This document shows positions 26,424-35,502 of a stretch of DNA of 64,000 nucleotides, piece after piece (within the stretch, counting starts at the first letter, position 1; each line of letters starts with the position of its first letter). Location: the NCBI RefSeq assembly GCF_026016325.1, contig NZ_CP087203.1, positions 6,384,717-6,448,716 on the forward strand. The letters are read 5' to 3'. The position numbers and the translations under genes are program-made. Below the pieces are notes generated by a model. That model saw only the letters and a program-made list of their open reading frames with translations, had not been told where the DNA came from and did no database searches. The DNA is from Pseudomonas sp. B21-056 (GTDB lineage: Bacteria; Pseudomonadota; Gammaproteobacteria; Pseudomonadales; Pseudomonadaceae).

Positions 26424-27603
26424 TGAAAGCTCCTTGTTCAATTTTTGTACAACGCGCCCATCCCATGGCCCGTTGGGCACCAGCGGCAAGGCGGCCTTCC
26501 TGAATGCGGGTGAAGGTAAGCAGTCCGGGCGTTTGTTGCAACGTGTAGCCAACCAAGGCATCGACCCCATCACATGCGCCCACGGCAAGCGTCACGCGTT
26601 GGGGCCAGGGACTGTCGAGATTGCCTCGATTGACCAGGCGGATATCGTACAAATTGTCCTTGTCCTCCAGTTCCAGGGCCAGACGACTGTCCAGTTTGTC
26701 TCCCCGAGCCACGGCGCCGAGCGTGGTCAGGCTCCAGGCACGTCGGTCGCTTGCCAGCGGCAGCCGAAACCAGATCAAGCCAGCCAGGTGTTTCGGCGGT
26801 TTGGCGCGTAAATCCGCGGCCAGCCCGGCCACTTGCTGCGGGTCTGCTAGCAGCTCCCGCCGCTCGCCTGCCCTGTCGATGGACACTTCGCTTTCAACCA
26901 CCGGCGCGCCGTTCTCCTGGGTCAACAGCGCCACGCCATAAGCCGGCAGGGCCAGGTAGAACGGCCGCGTGGTAACGTCGCTCCAGCGCTCGGCCCAGTG
27001 TCGGGCCTGTTTCGGGTCGAACAGACCCTGGCGTGGGTCGCTCACCGCGTGGACCTGCAACACGCTGCTGTCCGCGCTTTCCAGCAGCCCGGGCAACGCG
27101 GGGCTGTCGAGCCAGGCCGGCAAGGCCGTGATACTCAGCCACAACGTGGCCGGCAAAGTCTGGCGCAACTGCTTCAGGAATGTCCCATAGGCCGACAGCC
27201 GTGCGCTACCAGCATCATGGTCGATCTCCACGCCCACCGGCACCAGGCCTTGGGCTTGCCAGTCGCCCAACACCTGCTGGATCTGCGCAATGACCTCGTC
27301 CTGATCCAGCGTCTTGAGCTGCCCGTCCAGGCGGATCACTGCGATCAGCGGCCGGCCGTCGGCCTTGAGCAAGGCCGGATCGATCCGCGCACGGCTCCAG
27401 CCCGCACCGGGAAAAGCCTGCAAGGCCAACACCCGCAAGCCCGAGAAGTCCTGATGACTCTGGCGCAGTGCCGATTCGTGGGCCGGTGTCCACTGGCGTT
27501 GCCAGATGTAGAGCTGCTGATCGAGAGGCGCGGCGGGGGGTTGCTCGCAGCCTTGCAAAAGCAACGCGACGAGCACCAGGGATGTCCGGAAAAGAAAAGT
27601 CAT
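26410..27603 (-). CDS. DUF3142 domain lipoprotein
   Basis: A 397-residue protein with a lipoprotein signal peptide (LLLQGC, Cys19). The body matches DUF3142 (LYIWQRQWTPAHESAL..., GVEIDHDAGSARLSAYGTFLKQL, LSITALPAWLDS), a TIM-barrel-like domain related to glycoside hydrolases, with unknown substrate. The acidic residues in VEIDHDAG could be catalytic. It is the first gene of a pair with the large helical-repeat protein downstream (14-base overlap), suggesting both act at the envelope. Confidence 0.85.
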   Translation of the reverse strand: MTFLFRTSLVLVALLLQGCEQPPAAPLDQQLYIWQRQWTPAHESALRQSHQDFSGLRVLALQAFPGAGWSRARIDPALLKADGRPLIAVIRLDGQLKTLDQDEVIAQIQQVLGDWQAQGLVPVGVEIDHDAGSARLSAYGTFLKQLRQTLPATLWLSITALPAWLDSPALPGLLESADSSVLQVHAVSDPRQGLFDPKQARHWAERWSDVTTRPFYLALPAYGVALLTQENGAPVVESEVSIDRAGERRELLADPQQVAGLAADLRAKPPKHLAGLIWFRLPLASDRRAWSLTTLGAVARGDKLDSRLALELEDKDNLYDIRLVNRGNLDSPWPQRVTLAVGACDGVDALVGYTLQQTPGLLTFTRIQEGRLAAGAQRAMGWARCTKIEQGAFNVYP

Positions 27604-27755
27604 GAACCTTCATCACCCGCTGAAACCCGGCAGATTACCGTGTCTTGCGGCGGACGGGCATAGGGCCAGGACGTTGCGCCGAAGTTTTCATGTGTCACAA
27701 AAGGATCAGGGCCGCCGGATGCCAAACGGCCCCTTCCAAGGACTACAGGTTACGC

Positions 27756-28382
27756 TCAGATGTGTTTCTGCAAACCGGCAACCGTCCGCGGCATGCCCAC
27801 GAACCCGGGCAACGCCTCGATCCGCGCCAGCCACGCACGAACATGGACGTAGTCGTCCAGCGACACGTTGCCCTCCGGTGCATGGGCAATGTAGGTATAG
27901 CCGGCGACATCGGCGATGGTGGCAGCATCACCCGCCAGCCAGTCGCGGTTGCTCAAATGTTGATCGAGGACTTTCAGCAGAGTGTGGGACCGGGCGATGA
28001 CGTCCTCGGCATTGTAAGGCGCGCCGAACACGGTAATCAGACGCGCTGTAGCGGGCCCGGCATGGATCGGCCCGGCCGCCACCGACAACCAGCGCTGCAC
28101 CCGGGCAGCCCCCACCGGGTCGCTCGGAAGCCAGCGGCCCTTGCCATATTTCTGCGCCAGATACACCAGGATGGCGTTGGAATCGGCCAGCACCACGCCG
28201 TCATCGTCGATCACCGGTACCTGACCAAATGGGTTGATGGCCAGGAAGTCCGCCTGCTTATGCGCACCCTTGGCCAGATCGACAAAGATCACCTCAACCG
28301 GCAGCTCGAGCAGCGAGAGCATCAGTTGAACGCGATGGGCATGTCCGGAAAGCGGGAAGTGATAAAGCTTGATGGGGTTCAT
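27756..28382 (-). CDS. Glutathione S-transferase family protein
   Basis: A 208-residue cytosolic GST. The N-terminal thioredoxin-like domain ([20 protein letters not shown]...) carries the cis-Pro segment [10 protein letters not shown] and the glutathione-contacting [10 protein letters not shown]. The C-terminal helical domain contains [18 protein letters not shown], the N-capping box of GSTs. It starts at ATG 28382, preceded by GCGGAG; a longer frame to 28451 lacks conservation. It lies downstream of a LysR regulator on the same strand with 125 bases between them. Substrate unknown. Confidence 0.92.
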   Translation of the reverse strand: MNPIKLYHFPLSGHAHRVQLMLSLLELPVEVIFVDLAKGAHKQADFLAINPFGQVPVIDDDGVVLADSNAILVYLAQKYGKGRWLPSDPVGAARVQRWLSVAAGPIHAGPATARLITVFGAPYNAEDVIARSHTLLKVLDQHLSNRDWLAGDAATIADVAGYTYIAHAPEGNVSLDDYVHVRAWLARIEALPGFVGMPRTVAGLQKHI

Positions 28383-28507
28383 GGTCGACTCCGCTGGAAA
28401 TGACGCCGTCAGCAGAACGGCATCGATGGCGTCATCTTCCCCCTCAGTCAAAAGCTAGAGAATCACCCGTAAATGCAATCCATTATTTCTTTCACCGAAA
28501 CAATACC

Positions 28508-29410
28508 TCAGCCTTTCAAGGCTGGGTGTTTACGCAGCGCACTGACCGTGAAATCAACAAAACTGCGCACCCGGGCCGGCGCATTGCGCCCACCCTGGTA
28601 AACCACGTGAATCGGCAGGGGCGGCAGTTCGAAATCGGCCAGGACGATTTCCAGCTCTCCACTCGCGACCTCCCCCGCGACTTGATAAGACAGCACACGT
28701 GTCATTCCCAGGCCCTGGCTGGCGGCAGTGATGGCGGCCTGATTGGCGGTGACCACCAACCGAGGCACCGGTCGCACCGCCAGGGATTGTCCGGCGTCGA
28801 CGAAGGTCCAGCTTCTGACCTGGCCGATGGCCGAGGAGGCCACTACCGGCAGCCGCTCCAGTTCCTGCGGATGTCGAGGCCGGCCATGCTGAGCGAAGAA
28901 CGCGGGAGAGCCGCAGACGACCCGCCGCACTTCGCCGACGCGGACGGCGTGCTGGTTGCTGTCGGGCAGCTCGCCAATGCGCACGGCAACGTCCATGCCC
29001 TCCTCGACCATGCTGACATTTCGGTCCAGCAGCAAGGCATTGATGCTGACTTCGGGATACTGGCGCAGGTACTCCACCAGCAACGGCGTGACGAACAACT
29101 GGCCGAACAGCACCGGTGCGGTGATCGTCAACTGCCCCCTGGGCTGGGCATGGCTGCCGGCCGCCGAATCCTCGGCCTCCTGCAAATCACCGAGGATCCG
29201 CCGACAATCCTCCAGGAAACGCTGGCCGGCTTCGCTCAGATACACGTTGCGGGTGGTACGAACCAGCAAAGGCGTGCCGATGCGTTGCTCCAACGCCGCC
29301 ACTGCGCGGGTAACGCTGGCCGCCGACAGACCCAAACGCCGCGCCGCCGCCGAAAAACCCGACTCCTGGGCGACGGCCATAAACACCTGCATTTCCTGAA
29401 ACCTGTCCAT
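28508..29410 (-). CDS. LysR-family transcriptional regulator
   Basis: A 300-residue LTTR. The winged HTH spans residues about 1-60 (MDRFQEMQVFMAVAQESGFSAAARRLG...) and is followed by the linker helix and a periplasmic-binding-like effector domain (GQLTITAPVLFGQLFVTPLL, HAVRVGEVRRVVCGSPAFF). It belongs to the CrgA/PecT-like branch that often controls GST, oxidoreductase or efflux genes. The GST gene directly downstream is the natural candidate target, though LTTRs more often act on divergent neighbours. GGGGGA lies five bases before the ATG. Confidence 0.92.
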   Translation of the reverse strand: MDRFQEMQVFMAVAQESGFSAAARRLGLSAASVTRAVAALEQRIGTPLLVRTTRNVYLSEAGQRFLEDCRRILGDLQEAEDSAAGSHAQPRGQLTITAPVLFGQLFVTPLLVEYLRQYPEVSINALLLDRNVSMVEEGMDVAVRIGELPDSNQHAVRVGEVRRVVCGSPAFFAQHGRPRHPQELERLPVVASSAIGQVRSWTFVDAGQSLAVRPVPRLVVTANQAAITAASQGLGMTRVLSYQVAGEVASGELEIVLADFELPPLPIHVVYQGGRNAPARVRSFVDFTVSALRKHPALKG

Positions 29411-29597
29411 CCATCCCCCGGTGAGAAATCCTGATACAAGTTTTCCAAACGCCGCAAAGCCATGCTGCACGGCTATCTTAGAGGCTTGTGCAAGCGAACC
29501 TCAGCGTAGCGCAGCCGGCCGGTCCGCCACGGACAACCAGGCTTGGTACCATCGCGCCCATCATTACATTCGATGACCTATAAACAGCAGAGAATCC

Positions 29598-29686
29598 TGT
29601 GGGAGCGAGCCTGCTCGCGATAGCGGTGAATCAGTCGCCATCCTTATTACTGACCCATCGCAATCGCGAGCAGGCTCGCTCCCACA
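29598..29686. repeat. REP doublet (REPIN)
   Basis: Inverted pair of the same REP unit as at 1645, extended outside by TGTG/CACA. It occupies most of the 317-base gap between the divergent LysR and LtaS-like genes. The rest of that gap (29411-29597 and 29687-29727) shows no gene; it should contain promoters for both. Confidence 0.93.
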
Positions 29687-29727
29687 TGGATTTGTGCTGG
29701 TTGTAGATCAGTACAAGGCCTGTTTTT

Positions 29728-31941
29728 GTGAACGTTCTTTACCGCGTATTCATCCATCCCCTCGCCCCCTTGATCACCCTGGCCGGCCTGCTCCTGGTCG
29801 GTCCCCTCGCCCTGCGTCTCGCACTGGGCTGGTCCGATCCGCTGGGCTACCTGTCGGACCTGGGCATCGGCGGGTTGCTGCTCACGCTGCTTTACCGTCG
29901 TCCCTTCTGGCTGGCCTTGCCTGTGCTGCTGGCCTGGACCGCGCTGACGCTGGCCAACATCGAGTTGATCAGCGCCGTCGGGCGAATGCCCAACCCCTCG
30001 GACCTGCATTACCTGACCGATCCGCAATTCGTCGAAAACTCCAGCAGCGGCGGCTTCGCCCATCCCTGGTTGGCCGCGCTGCAACTGACAGCGCTAGCGC
30101 TCTGGCTGATGGTCCAGTGGGCAAGTCGTTCACGCCACGCACCGCCCTTGCCATGCCATGCGTGGGCATTGCCTGCGCTGTTCCTGCTGGTCCACGGCAC
30201 CGTGCAATCCTGGCGACCCACCGAGGCGGACCAGTGGAATGTGTTCAATCTGCCCCATCAACTCGCCACCGCCGCGGTCGCAACCGGACAGGACCGAATC
30301 CAGCATTGGCTGGAAGGTGATGCGCACGCCCAGGTTCCGCCGATGGAAGGCCTTACCCGGCTGGACCTCGATGGACAGAAACTGCTGGCCGCGCCGGGCC
30401 AGGCACGCAACGTCCTGGTCATCGCCCTGGAAGGCATCCCCGGTGCCTACATAGGCGCCAACCGTCAGGCCCTGGAAAGCCGCTATCAGGAAAACCCCAT
30501 GCCGCGCCTCAGTGTCTGGGCCGAGCGCGGCATGAACACGCCCGATTACGTCCTGCACAGCCACCAGACCATCCGCGGCCTGTACGCGATGCTGTGTGGC
30601 GACTACGACAAACTCGACGACGGCACGCCCAAGGGCGTCGAGATGCTCAACCAGGCCCAGCGCAATCAGGCCTGCCTGCCGGCCCAGTTGCGCCAGCAGG
30701 GCTTCGCCACGCATTTCCTGCAGGGTGCGGGCCTGCGGTTCATGGCCAAGGACCGGATCATGCCGCACATCGGCTTCGACACGACCCTGGGCATGGAATG
30801 GTTCACCCGGCCCGCTTACCTGGAATTTCCCTGGGGCAAGGACGACAAGACGTTCTTCGAAGGCGCGCTGGACTACGTCGGGCAACTGCAACAAACGGAC
30901 AAACCCTGGATGCTCACCCTGCTGACCGTGGGCACACACCAGCCCTACTCCGCACCGGATGACTACCTGCAACGCTATGACACCGCCAAACAGGCCGCCG
31001 TGGGTTATCTGGACGATGCGCTGGATAATTTCCTCTCGGACCTGGAACGCCAGGGCGTCCTGGAAAATACCCTGGTGGTGGTCACTTCAGACGAATCCCA
31101 TGGCATCGACGATGTACGCCTGGCGTCATCCTGGGGATTCAACCTGACGCTGGCGCCGGAACCCCTGCCCCGCATCAAGTCGGGGACCTACGGTCACGTG
31201 GACCTCACGGCCTCGATCCTCGACTACTTCGGCTTCCCGGTGCCGGCGTCGTTGTCCGGCCGCTCGATGTTCAGGGACTACGCAACGGGCCGGGAGATCA
31301 TGTCGTTCACCAATGGCATGCTGCGCTACCACGACGGCAAGGGCACCTTCACCGAATGCGATTTCCTGCAGCGTTGCCGCTATTACGCCAGCAAAGGTTT
31401 CATCGCCGACCGCGCCACCTACGGAGGGCACTACAGCGGCCAGCGGGCCAGACTGATCAGCGCCCGGGCAACCGCCCTGGACCAGACCCTGCTGCATACA
31501 CCGCTGAACCAGCATTATCAGTTCGGCAGCGCCGAAAAAATCCCGCTTCCGGCCCAGGTTTCCAATGACTGGACCGACAACCTGATCGGCGCCCAGTACC
31601 TGGAAATGCCCAAGGGTTCACAGACCCGCGTCAGCCTGAGCATCCGCGCCATCGAGGCGGACCACACGGCCTACATTTCCCTCAAGGCCAAGGAGTTCGA
31701 GCAGGATGTGCCCATGGAACTGCCGACCGATGTAGCGGTGACGCCCGAACAACCGTTGGTGATGAACATCCGTTTCGATAACCCGCAAGCGCGCAAGGCC
31801 TTCTCCTTCCATCTGTTGGGCCATGGGGTGGGTGCCATCGAGATCAGCGACTTCAGCGTCGTGACCGAACTGCCGGAGCAGGCGGACCAACCCGAATACC
31901 TGGACGATATGCAGGAGGACAGCCAGGTCCAGTCCAGCTGA
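29728..31941 (+). CDS. LTA synthase-like phosphoglycerol transferase
   Basis: A 737-residue alkaline-phosphatase/sulfatase superfamily protein. Four or so membrane helices within residues 10-150 precede a large periplasmic catalytic domain (NVLVIALEGIPGAYIG..., HSHQTIRGLYAMLCGDY with the likely nucleophile Thr, NTLVVVTSDESHG and YGHVDLTASILDYFG). The last 130 residues form an extra beta-rich domain. Relatives move phosphoglycerol from phosphatidylglycerol to teichoic acids or periplasmic glucans (OpgB). In this Gram-negative, glucan or surface-polymer modification is likelier than LTA synthesis. It starts at GTG 29728. It converges on the asd-like gene, 17 bases apart. Confidence 0.85.
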   Translation: MNVLYRVFIHPLAPLITLAGLLLVGPLALRLALGWSDPLGYLSDLGIGGLLLTLLYRRPFWLALPVLLAWTALTLANIELISAVGRMPNPSDLHYLTDPQFVENSSSGGFAHPWLAALQLTALALWLMVQWASRSRHAPPLPCHAWALPALFLLVHGTVQSWRPTEADQWNVFNLPHQLATAAVATGQDRIQHWLEGDAHAQVPPMEGLTRLDLDGQKLLAAPGQARNVLVIALEGIPGAYIGANRQALESRYQENPMPRLSVWAERGMNTPDYVLHSHQTIRGLYAMLCGDYDKLDDGTPKGVEMLNQAQRNQACLPAQLRQQGFATHFLQGAGLRFMAKDRIMPHIGFDTTLGMEWFTRPAYLEFPWGKDDKTFFEGALDYVGQLQQTDKPWMLTLLTVGTHQPYSAPDDYLQRYDTAKQAAVGYLDDALDNFLSDLERQGVLENTLVVVTSDESHGIDDVRLASSWGFNLTLAPEPLPRIKSGTYGHVDLTASILDYFGFPVPASLSGRSMFRDYATGREIMSFTNGMLRYHDGKGTFTECDFLQRCRYYASKGFIADRATYGGHYSGQRARLISARATALDQTLLHTPLNQHYQFGSAEKIPLPAQVSNDWTDNLIGAQYLEMPKGSQTRVSLSIRAIEADHTAYISLKAKEFEQDVPMELPTDVAVTPEQPLVMNIRFDNPQARKAFSFHLLGHGVGAIEISDFSVVTELPEQADQPEYLDDMQEDSQVQSS

Positions 31942-31958
31942 AAAATACGCAGCTCCGG

Positions 31959-32948
31959 TCAATCGTTGATCAATTGCATGATCTCGAATGCGTTCAGCGC
32001 TGCACCACGTAGCAGTTGATCACCACTGATGAACAGGTCCAGCCCGTGCTGACCGTAGATCAGGTTGTAGCGAATCCGTCCGACCTCCACCGCGTGCTTG
32101 TGGGTCGAGGTCATGGGCATCGGGTAAATGCCTAGTGCGGGCTCATCAACGACTTCGACACCCGGTGCGCTGCGCAACAGTTCACGCACTTGCTCGAGGG
32201 ACTCGACAGGCTTCTGGAAACGCAGGCTCAAGGCCTCGGCATGGGAGCGCAAGGTCGGCACCCGCACCGCCGTGGTGCTGATGGCCAGCGCCGGTTCGTC
32301 GAGGACTTTGCGCAGCTCCCAGACCACTTTCATTTCTTCCCGGGTGTAGCCGTTGTCTTCGAACGAGTCGACCTGGGGGATCACATTGAACGCCAGGTTG
32401 TGGGCGAAATTCTCGCTGCGGTCCTGATCGCCATAGTCGCTGAAAGCCTTGGCCTTTTCCCGCAGCTCCAGCATCGCCGGCTGACCTGCTCCACTGGCGG
32501 CCTGGTAGGTGGAGATAATCGCGCTTTCCAGCCCGAAGGCCTCATGCAGCGGCCCCAGTACCATCAATGCAATGGCCGAGGAGCAGTTCGGGTTGGCGAT
32601 CAGTTTTTCCCCCTTGTAGCGCCGGCCGTTGATCGGCGGTACAAGCAGTGGAATCTGCGGGTGATAACGGAAGGCCGACGAATTATCGATGACATGGGAG
32701 TGCTCGGCCAGACGCTCGCCGTATTCCAGGGCAAAGGCCCCGGACACACAGAGGAAAACGATGTCGCACGAGGCACAGCCTTCGACCGAAAAGGGTTCGA
32801 TCAAGTGCTCGGTGTCACCCACCTTCAACCCCTTGCCCGCCGAACGCTCGGAGGCCATGCACACCACTTGGTAATCGGTGTGCTCAAGCAATTGCAACAT
32901 GGTCATGCCCACCGCACCGGTGCAACCCACTACCGCGACTTTCTTCAT
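31959..32948 (-). CDS. Second aspartate-semialdehyde dehydrogenase (Asd), firmicute-like branch
   Basis: A 329-residue NADP-dependent dehydrogenase that reduces aspartyl phosphate to aspartate semialdehyde, the branch point to lysine, threonine and methionine. The dinucleotide motif GCTGAVG is at 8-14 and the catalytic Cys122 in NPNCSS. SGAGQPAMLEL, FNVIPQVDSFEDNGYTREEMK and the His of RSHAEAL are present. The sequence looks like the Bacillus/Gram-positive type rather than the about 370-residue enterobacterial type; Pseudomonas also keeps a housekeeping asd elsewhere. AAGGAA lies six bases before ATG 32948. It follows the Fe/2OG enzyme gene by 64 bases on the same strand, so both are probably one operon. 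Confidence 0.87.
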   Translation of the reverse strand: MKKVAVVGCTGAVGMTMLQLLEHTDYQVVCMASERSAGKGLKVGDTEHLIEPFSVEGCASCDIVFLCVSGAFALEYGERLAEHSHVIDNSSAFRYHPQIPLLVPPINGRRYKGEKLIANPNCSSAIALMVLGPLHEAFGLESAIISTYQAASGAGQPAMLELREKAKAFSDYGDQDRSENFAHNLAFNVIPQVDSFEDNGYTREEMKVVWELRKVLDEPALAISTTAVRVPTLRSHAEALSLRFQKPVESLEQVRELLRSAPGVEVVDEPALGIYPMPMTSTHKHAVEVGRIRYNLIYGQHGLDLFISGDQLLRGAALNAFEIMQLIND

Positions 32949-33012
32949 TTCAATTTCCTTATCCAGCCGCACGCATCCCGCGCGGCGCTAAACGGTGAGT
33001 CATCAGGGTTAC

Positions 33013-33756
33013 TTATGCACAGGGCATCGCTTCGCCGTCCGAAGCCACCCTCCAACTGGTACTGAGGATGATGCGCGTGGCGTTTCGTTGAATCGGCACC
33101 AGATGGTGCAGGGTGGTACCGGACTTGAGGAAATACACATCACCCTTGAGGTGGTGACAGGCCTTGCCGGGGCTTTCCAGGCTGTATTCCCATGCGTGCA
33201 AGTCATCCTGGTTCCCGTTGCTGTAGGGCACGCATTGCAGTACGTCGCCGCCATCCGGGTCCTCAGGGGCCTCGATGATCCAGACCAGGGTGTAGGGGTA
33301 ATCGCCCCAATGCCAACGGTGGGTATCGTCTGGATGATTCAGCCTGCTGATCAGGTACTGCCCGCGGTCCTGGCAGGACGCCAAGTCTTCGCCGGCGATG
33401 CTGCTGAGGAAGTGGCGTAGCGACTCGGAGTGGTAGAGCGCCGGGATCACTGCCCCGCCCTCGGCAATTTCCGCTTGAGGGATCACATGGATCTTGCGGT
33501 AGGGGTCATGGATAAACAGGACGGTTGCATCGTGATCTGCCGAATATTCATCGAGCAACCCATGCACTTCGGCATGGACCTCTTCCGGCATTGCGCCGGG
33601 TAAAAATGAAAATTCCTTGAAGTGGAAATAGCCATCTCGATGAAACGCGTTACGAACCTGCTTCATCCGAATGTCATTGTTCAGGAAACCCAGGAAGTGC
33701 CTGGAAAGTTGCTGCTCCACATCCGCCAAGACCAGGCCTGCTTTTCGATTACTCAT
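33013..33756 (-). CDS. BesD/Hal-like Fe(II)/2-oxoglutarate enzyme, candidate amino-acid radical halogenase
   Basis: A 247-residue cupin-fold enzyme. The first iron motif is H149-W-G151 in THRWHWGDYPYTLVWIIEAPE, with glycine where hydroxylases carry Asp/Glu. The second iron His is H217 or H218 (TTLHHLVP), followed by R228 (NATRIILSTSW), a likely 2-oxoglutarate anchor. From memory, BesD has His137, Gly139 and His204, a spacing of 67 residues versus 68 here. H-x-G leaves room for chloride on iron and marks radical halogenases such as BesD and HalA-HalE, some from Pseudomonas, acting on free amino acids. The substrate cannot be read. It is divergent from a GlxA-type regulator and upstream of an asd-like gene. 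A hydroxylase remains possible. Confidence 0.75.
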   Translation of the reverse strand: MSNRKAGLVLADVEQQLSRHFLGFLNNDIRMKQVRNAFHRDGYFHFKEFSFLPGAMPEEVHAEVHGLLDEYSADHDATVLFIHDPYRKIHVIPQAEIAEGGAVIPALYHSESLRHFLSSIAGEDLASCQDRGQYLISRLNHPDDTHRWHWGDYPYTLVWIIEAPEDPDGGDVLQCVPYSNGNQDDLHAWEYSLESPGKACHHLKGDVYFLKSGTTLHHLVPIQRNATRIILSTSWRVASDGEAMPCA

Positions 33757-33844
33757 TCATTGCTCCATCCATGGTCCGATTGTAGGACGACAGAACTGTT
33801 CGCTACAGTGCAGCAGACGACAACAAACGGTAGTTTTACGCCAA

Positions 33845-34885
33845 ATGCACACCCACCCAGGAACAGTGGCAATTCTCGTTTATGAGGGCCTTTGCGTTTT
33901 CGAATTTGGTATTGCGCTGGAGATATTCGGGCTGCCCCGTCCGGAGCTGGACGTTGCCTGGTACGCCCACCGCATCGTCGCTGTCGATCCGGGCCCCATG
34001 CGGGCCTTGGGTGGTATCCAGATCTCGGTCGACGCCGGGCTGGAAGAGCTGGAAACCGCGGATACCATCATCATTCCCGGCTGGCGCAGCTATCACGAAG
34101 CGCCTCCGCAAGCGCTGCTCGATGCCCTCAGAAGCGCTCATGCCCGGGGTGCCCGCTTGCTGTCGATCTGCTCGGGTGTCTTCGTACTCGCCGCCACCGG
34201 ACTGCTCGACGGTGAAACGGTGACCACCCATTGGCAGTTTTCCCATGAGCTTGCCGAACGCTTTCCTCTCATCAAGGTGGACCCGAATGTACTGTATGTC
34301 GATTCGGGGCAAATCATTACCTCAGCCGGCAGTGCCGCCGGCATCGACGCCTGTCTGCACCTGATCGCCCGGGATTTCGGCACCCACGTTGCCAACTCGG
34401 TGGCCCGTCGCCTGGTCATGGCGCCACAGCGAACCGGTGGCCAGTCGCAATTCATCGTCGCGCCTGTGTGCAAGTCGCCGCGCAACGAACTGAGCCAGGT
34501 CCTGCAGTGGATCCGCGAGCATCTGGACCAGCCCCTGAGCGTGTCCGACATGGCCGCTCGCGTGGCCATGAGCGAGCGCACCTTCCTGCGTCGCTTCATC
34601 GAAACCACCGGCCTTTCGCCAAAAGCCTGGCTGCAACAGGAACGACTGAACCGGGCCAGGGAGCTGCTGGAAACCACCGATCAGAGCGCGACCGGCATTG
34701 CGCAGGCCTGTGGTTACCGCTCGGTGGAAAGTTTCCGGGCGGCGTTCAGGAACGCCGTCGGCTTGCCGCCCTCGGCCTATCGTGAAAGATTTGGCGGCGC
34801 GAAGGTCCACCAGCAAGCGGCCCGGGTTGCAACGGCTGACACTAATCCAGCAACCGATGCAGCTTGGCGTACTGCAACAGCATGA
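33845..34885 (+). CDS. GlxA-family (DJ-1/PfpI plus AraC) transcriptional regulator
   Basis: A 346-residue regulator. Residues 1 to about 185 form a DJ-1/PfpI amidotransferase-like domain ([22 protein letters not shown], with [14 protein letters not shown] at the nucleophile elbow), and residues about 230-325 an AraC double HTH ([42 protein letters not shown]). Such regulators commonly sense amines, choline, arginine or amino-acid derivatives. It is divergently transcribed from the halogenase-like gene with 88 bases between starts, making that operon the likely target. The ATG at 33845 is chosen because the conserved domain begins four residues later; frame upstream is not conserved. The 3' end overlaps nudK antiparallel by 44 bases. 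Confidence 0.9.
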   Translation: MHTHPGTVAILVYEGLCVFEFGIALEIFGLPRPELDVAWYAHRIVAVDPGPMRALGGIQISVDAGLEELETADTIIIPGWRSYHEAPPQALLDALRSAHARGARLLSICSGVFVLAATGLLDGETVTTHWQFSHELAERFPLIKVDPNVLYVDSGQIITSAGSAAGIDACLHLIARDFGTHVANSVARRLVMAPQRTGGQSQFIVAPVCKSPRNELSQVLQWIREHLDQPLSVSDMAARVAMSERTFLRRFIETTGLSPKAWLQQERLNRARELLETTDQSATGIAQACGYRSVESFRAAFRNAVGLPPSAYRERFGGAKVHQQAARVATADTNPATDAAWRTATA

Positions 34886-35438
34886 TGGTCTTGCCGTCGC
34901 AGATTTCTCCCGTCTCGATCATGCCCAGGGCCTGGTCGAGCGGCAGCTCAAGCACCTCGATGTCCTCGCCCTCGTCCTCCAGCCCGCCGCCGGCGTGTCG
35001 CTTGTCTTCGTCGAAATATTCGCCGACGAAAAAATGTAGCCGCTCCGTCACCGAACCCGGGCTCATAAAGGCTTCGAAGACTTTGCGCACGTTCTGGATG
35101 ACGTAGCCGGTTTCTTCCTGGGTTTCCTTGCGGATGCAGGTGTGCGGATCGTCGTTGTCCAACAGGCCGGCACAGGTTTCGATCAACAGGTCATCATGTC
35201 CGTTGACGAAGGCCGGAAAGCGGAATTGCCGGGTCAGCACCACGGTCTGCTTGGCCTTGCTGTACAGCAGGATCGTGGCGCCGTTGCCGCGGTCATAGGT
35301 CTCGCGCGTCAACTCTTGCCACCGGCCGTTGCGGCCAAGGTAGTCATAGGTGGTCTTGCGCAGCACGTACCAGTTGTCCGAGAGGACTTCGACGTTCTTG
35401 ATGCGGACGCGGTCCTTGGTGCTGATTGCCTGTGTCAT
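34842..35438 (-). CDS. nudK: GDP-mannose pyrophosphatase NudK-type Nudix hydrolase
   Basis: A 198-residue Nudix hydrolase. The N-terminal strand region ([23 protein letters not shown]) and [29 protein letters not shown] are typical of NudK. The Nudix box reads [12 protein letters not shown], with Lys in place of the canonical Arg and the EE pair conserved. It hydrolyses GDP-mannose and related sugar nucleotides. The 3' end overlaps the GlxA-type gene on the other strand. Specificity is by family resemblance. Confidence 0.85.
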   Translation of the reverse strand: MTQAISTKDRVRIKNVEVLSDNWYVLRKTTYDYLGRNGRWQELTRETYDRGNGATILLYSKAKQTVVLTRQFRFPAFVNGHDDLLIETCAGLLDNDDPHTCIRKETQEETGYVIQNVRKVFEAFMSPGSVTERLHFFVGEYFDEDKRHAGGGLEDEGEDIEVLELPLDQALGMIETGEICDGKTIMLLQYAKLHRLLD

Positions 35439-35502
35439 TCATCCCCCTTCATTCGAGACCAGGGTTCCATTTGAAAACCTGCTCACGCTTGCTTGATGTC
35501 GT

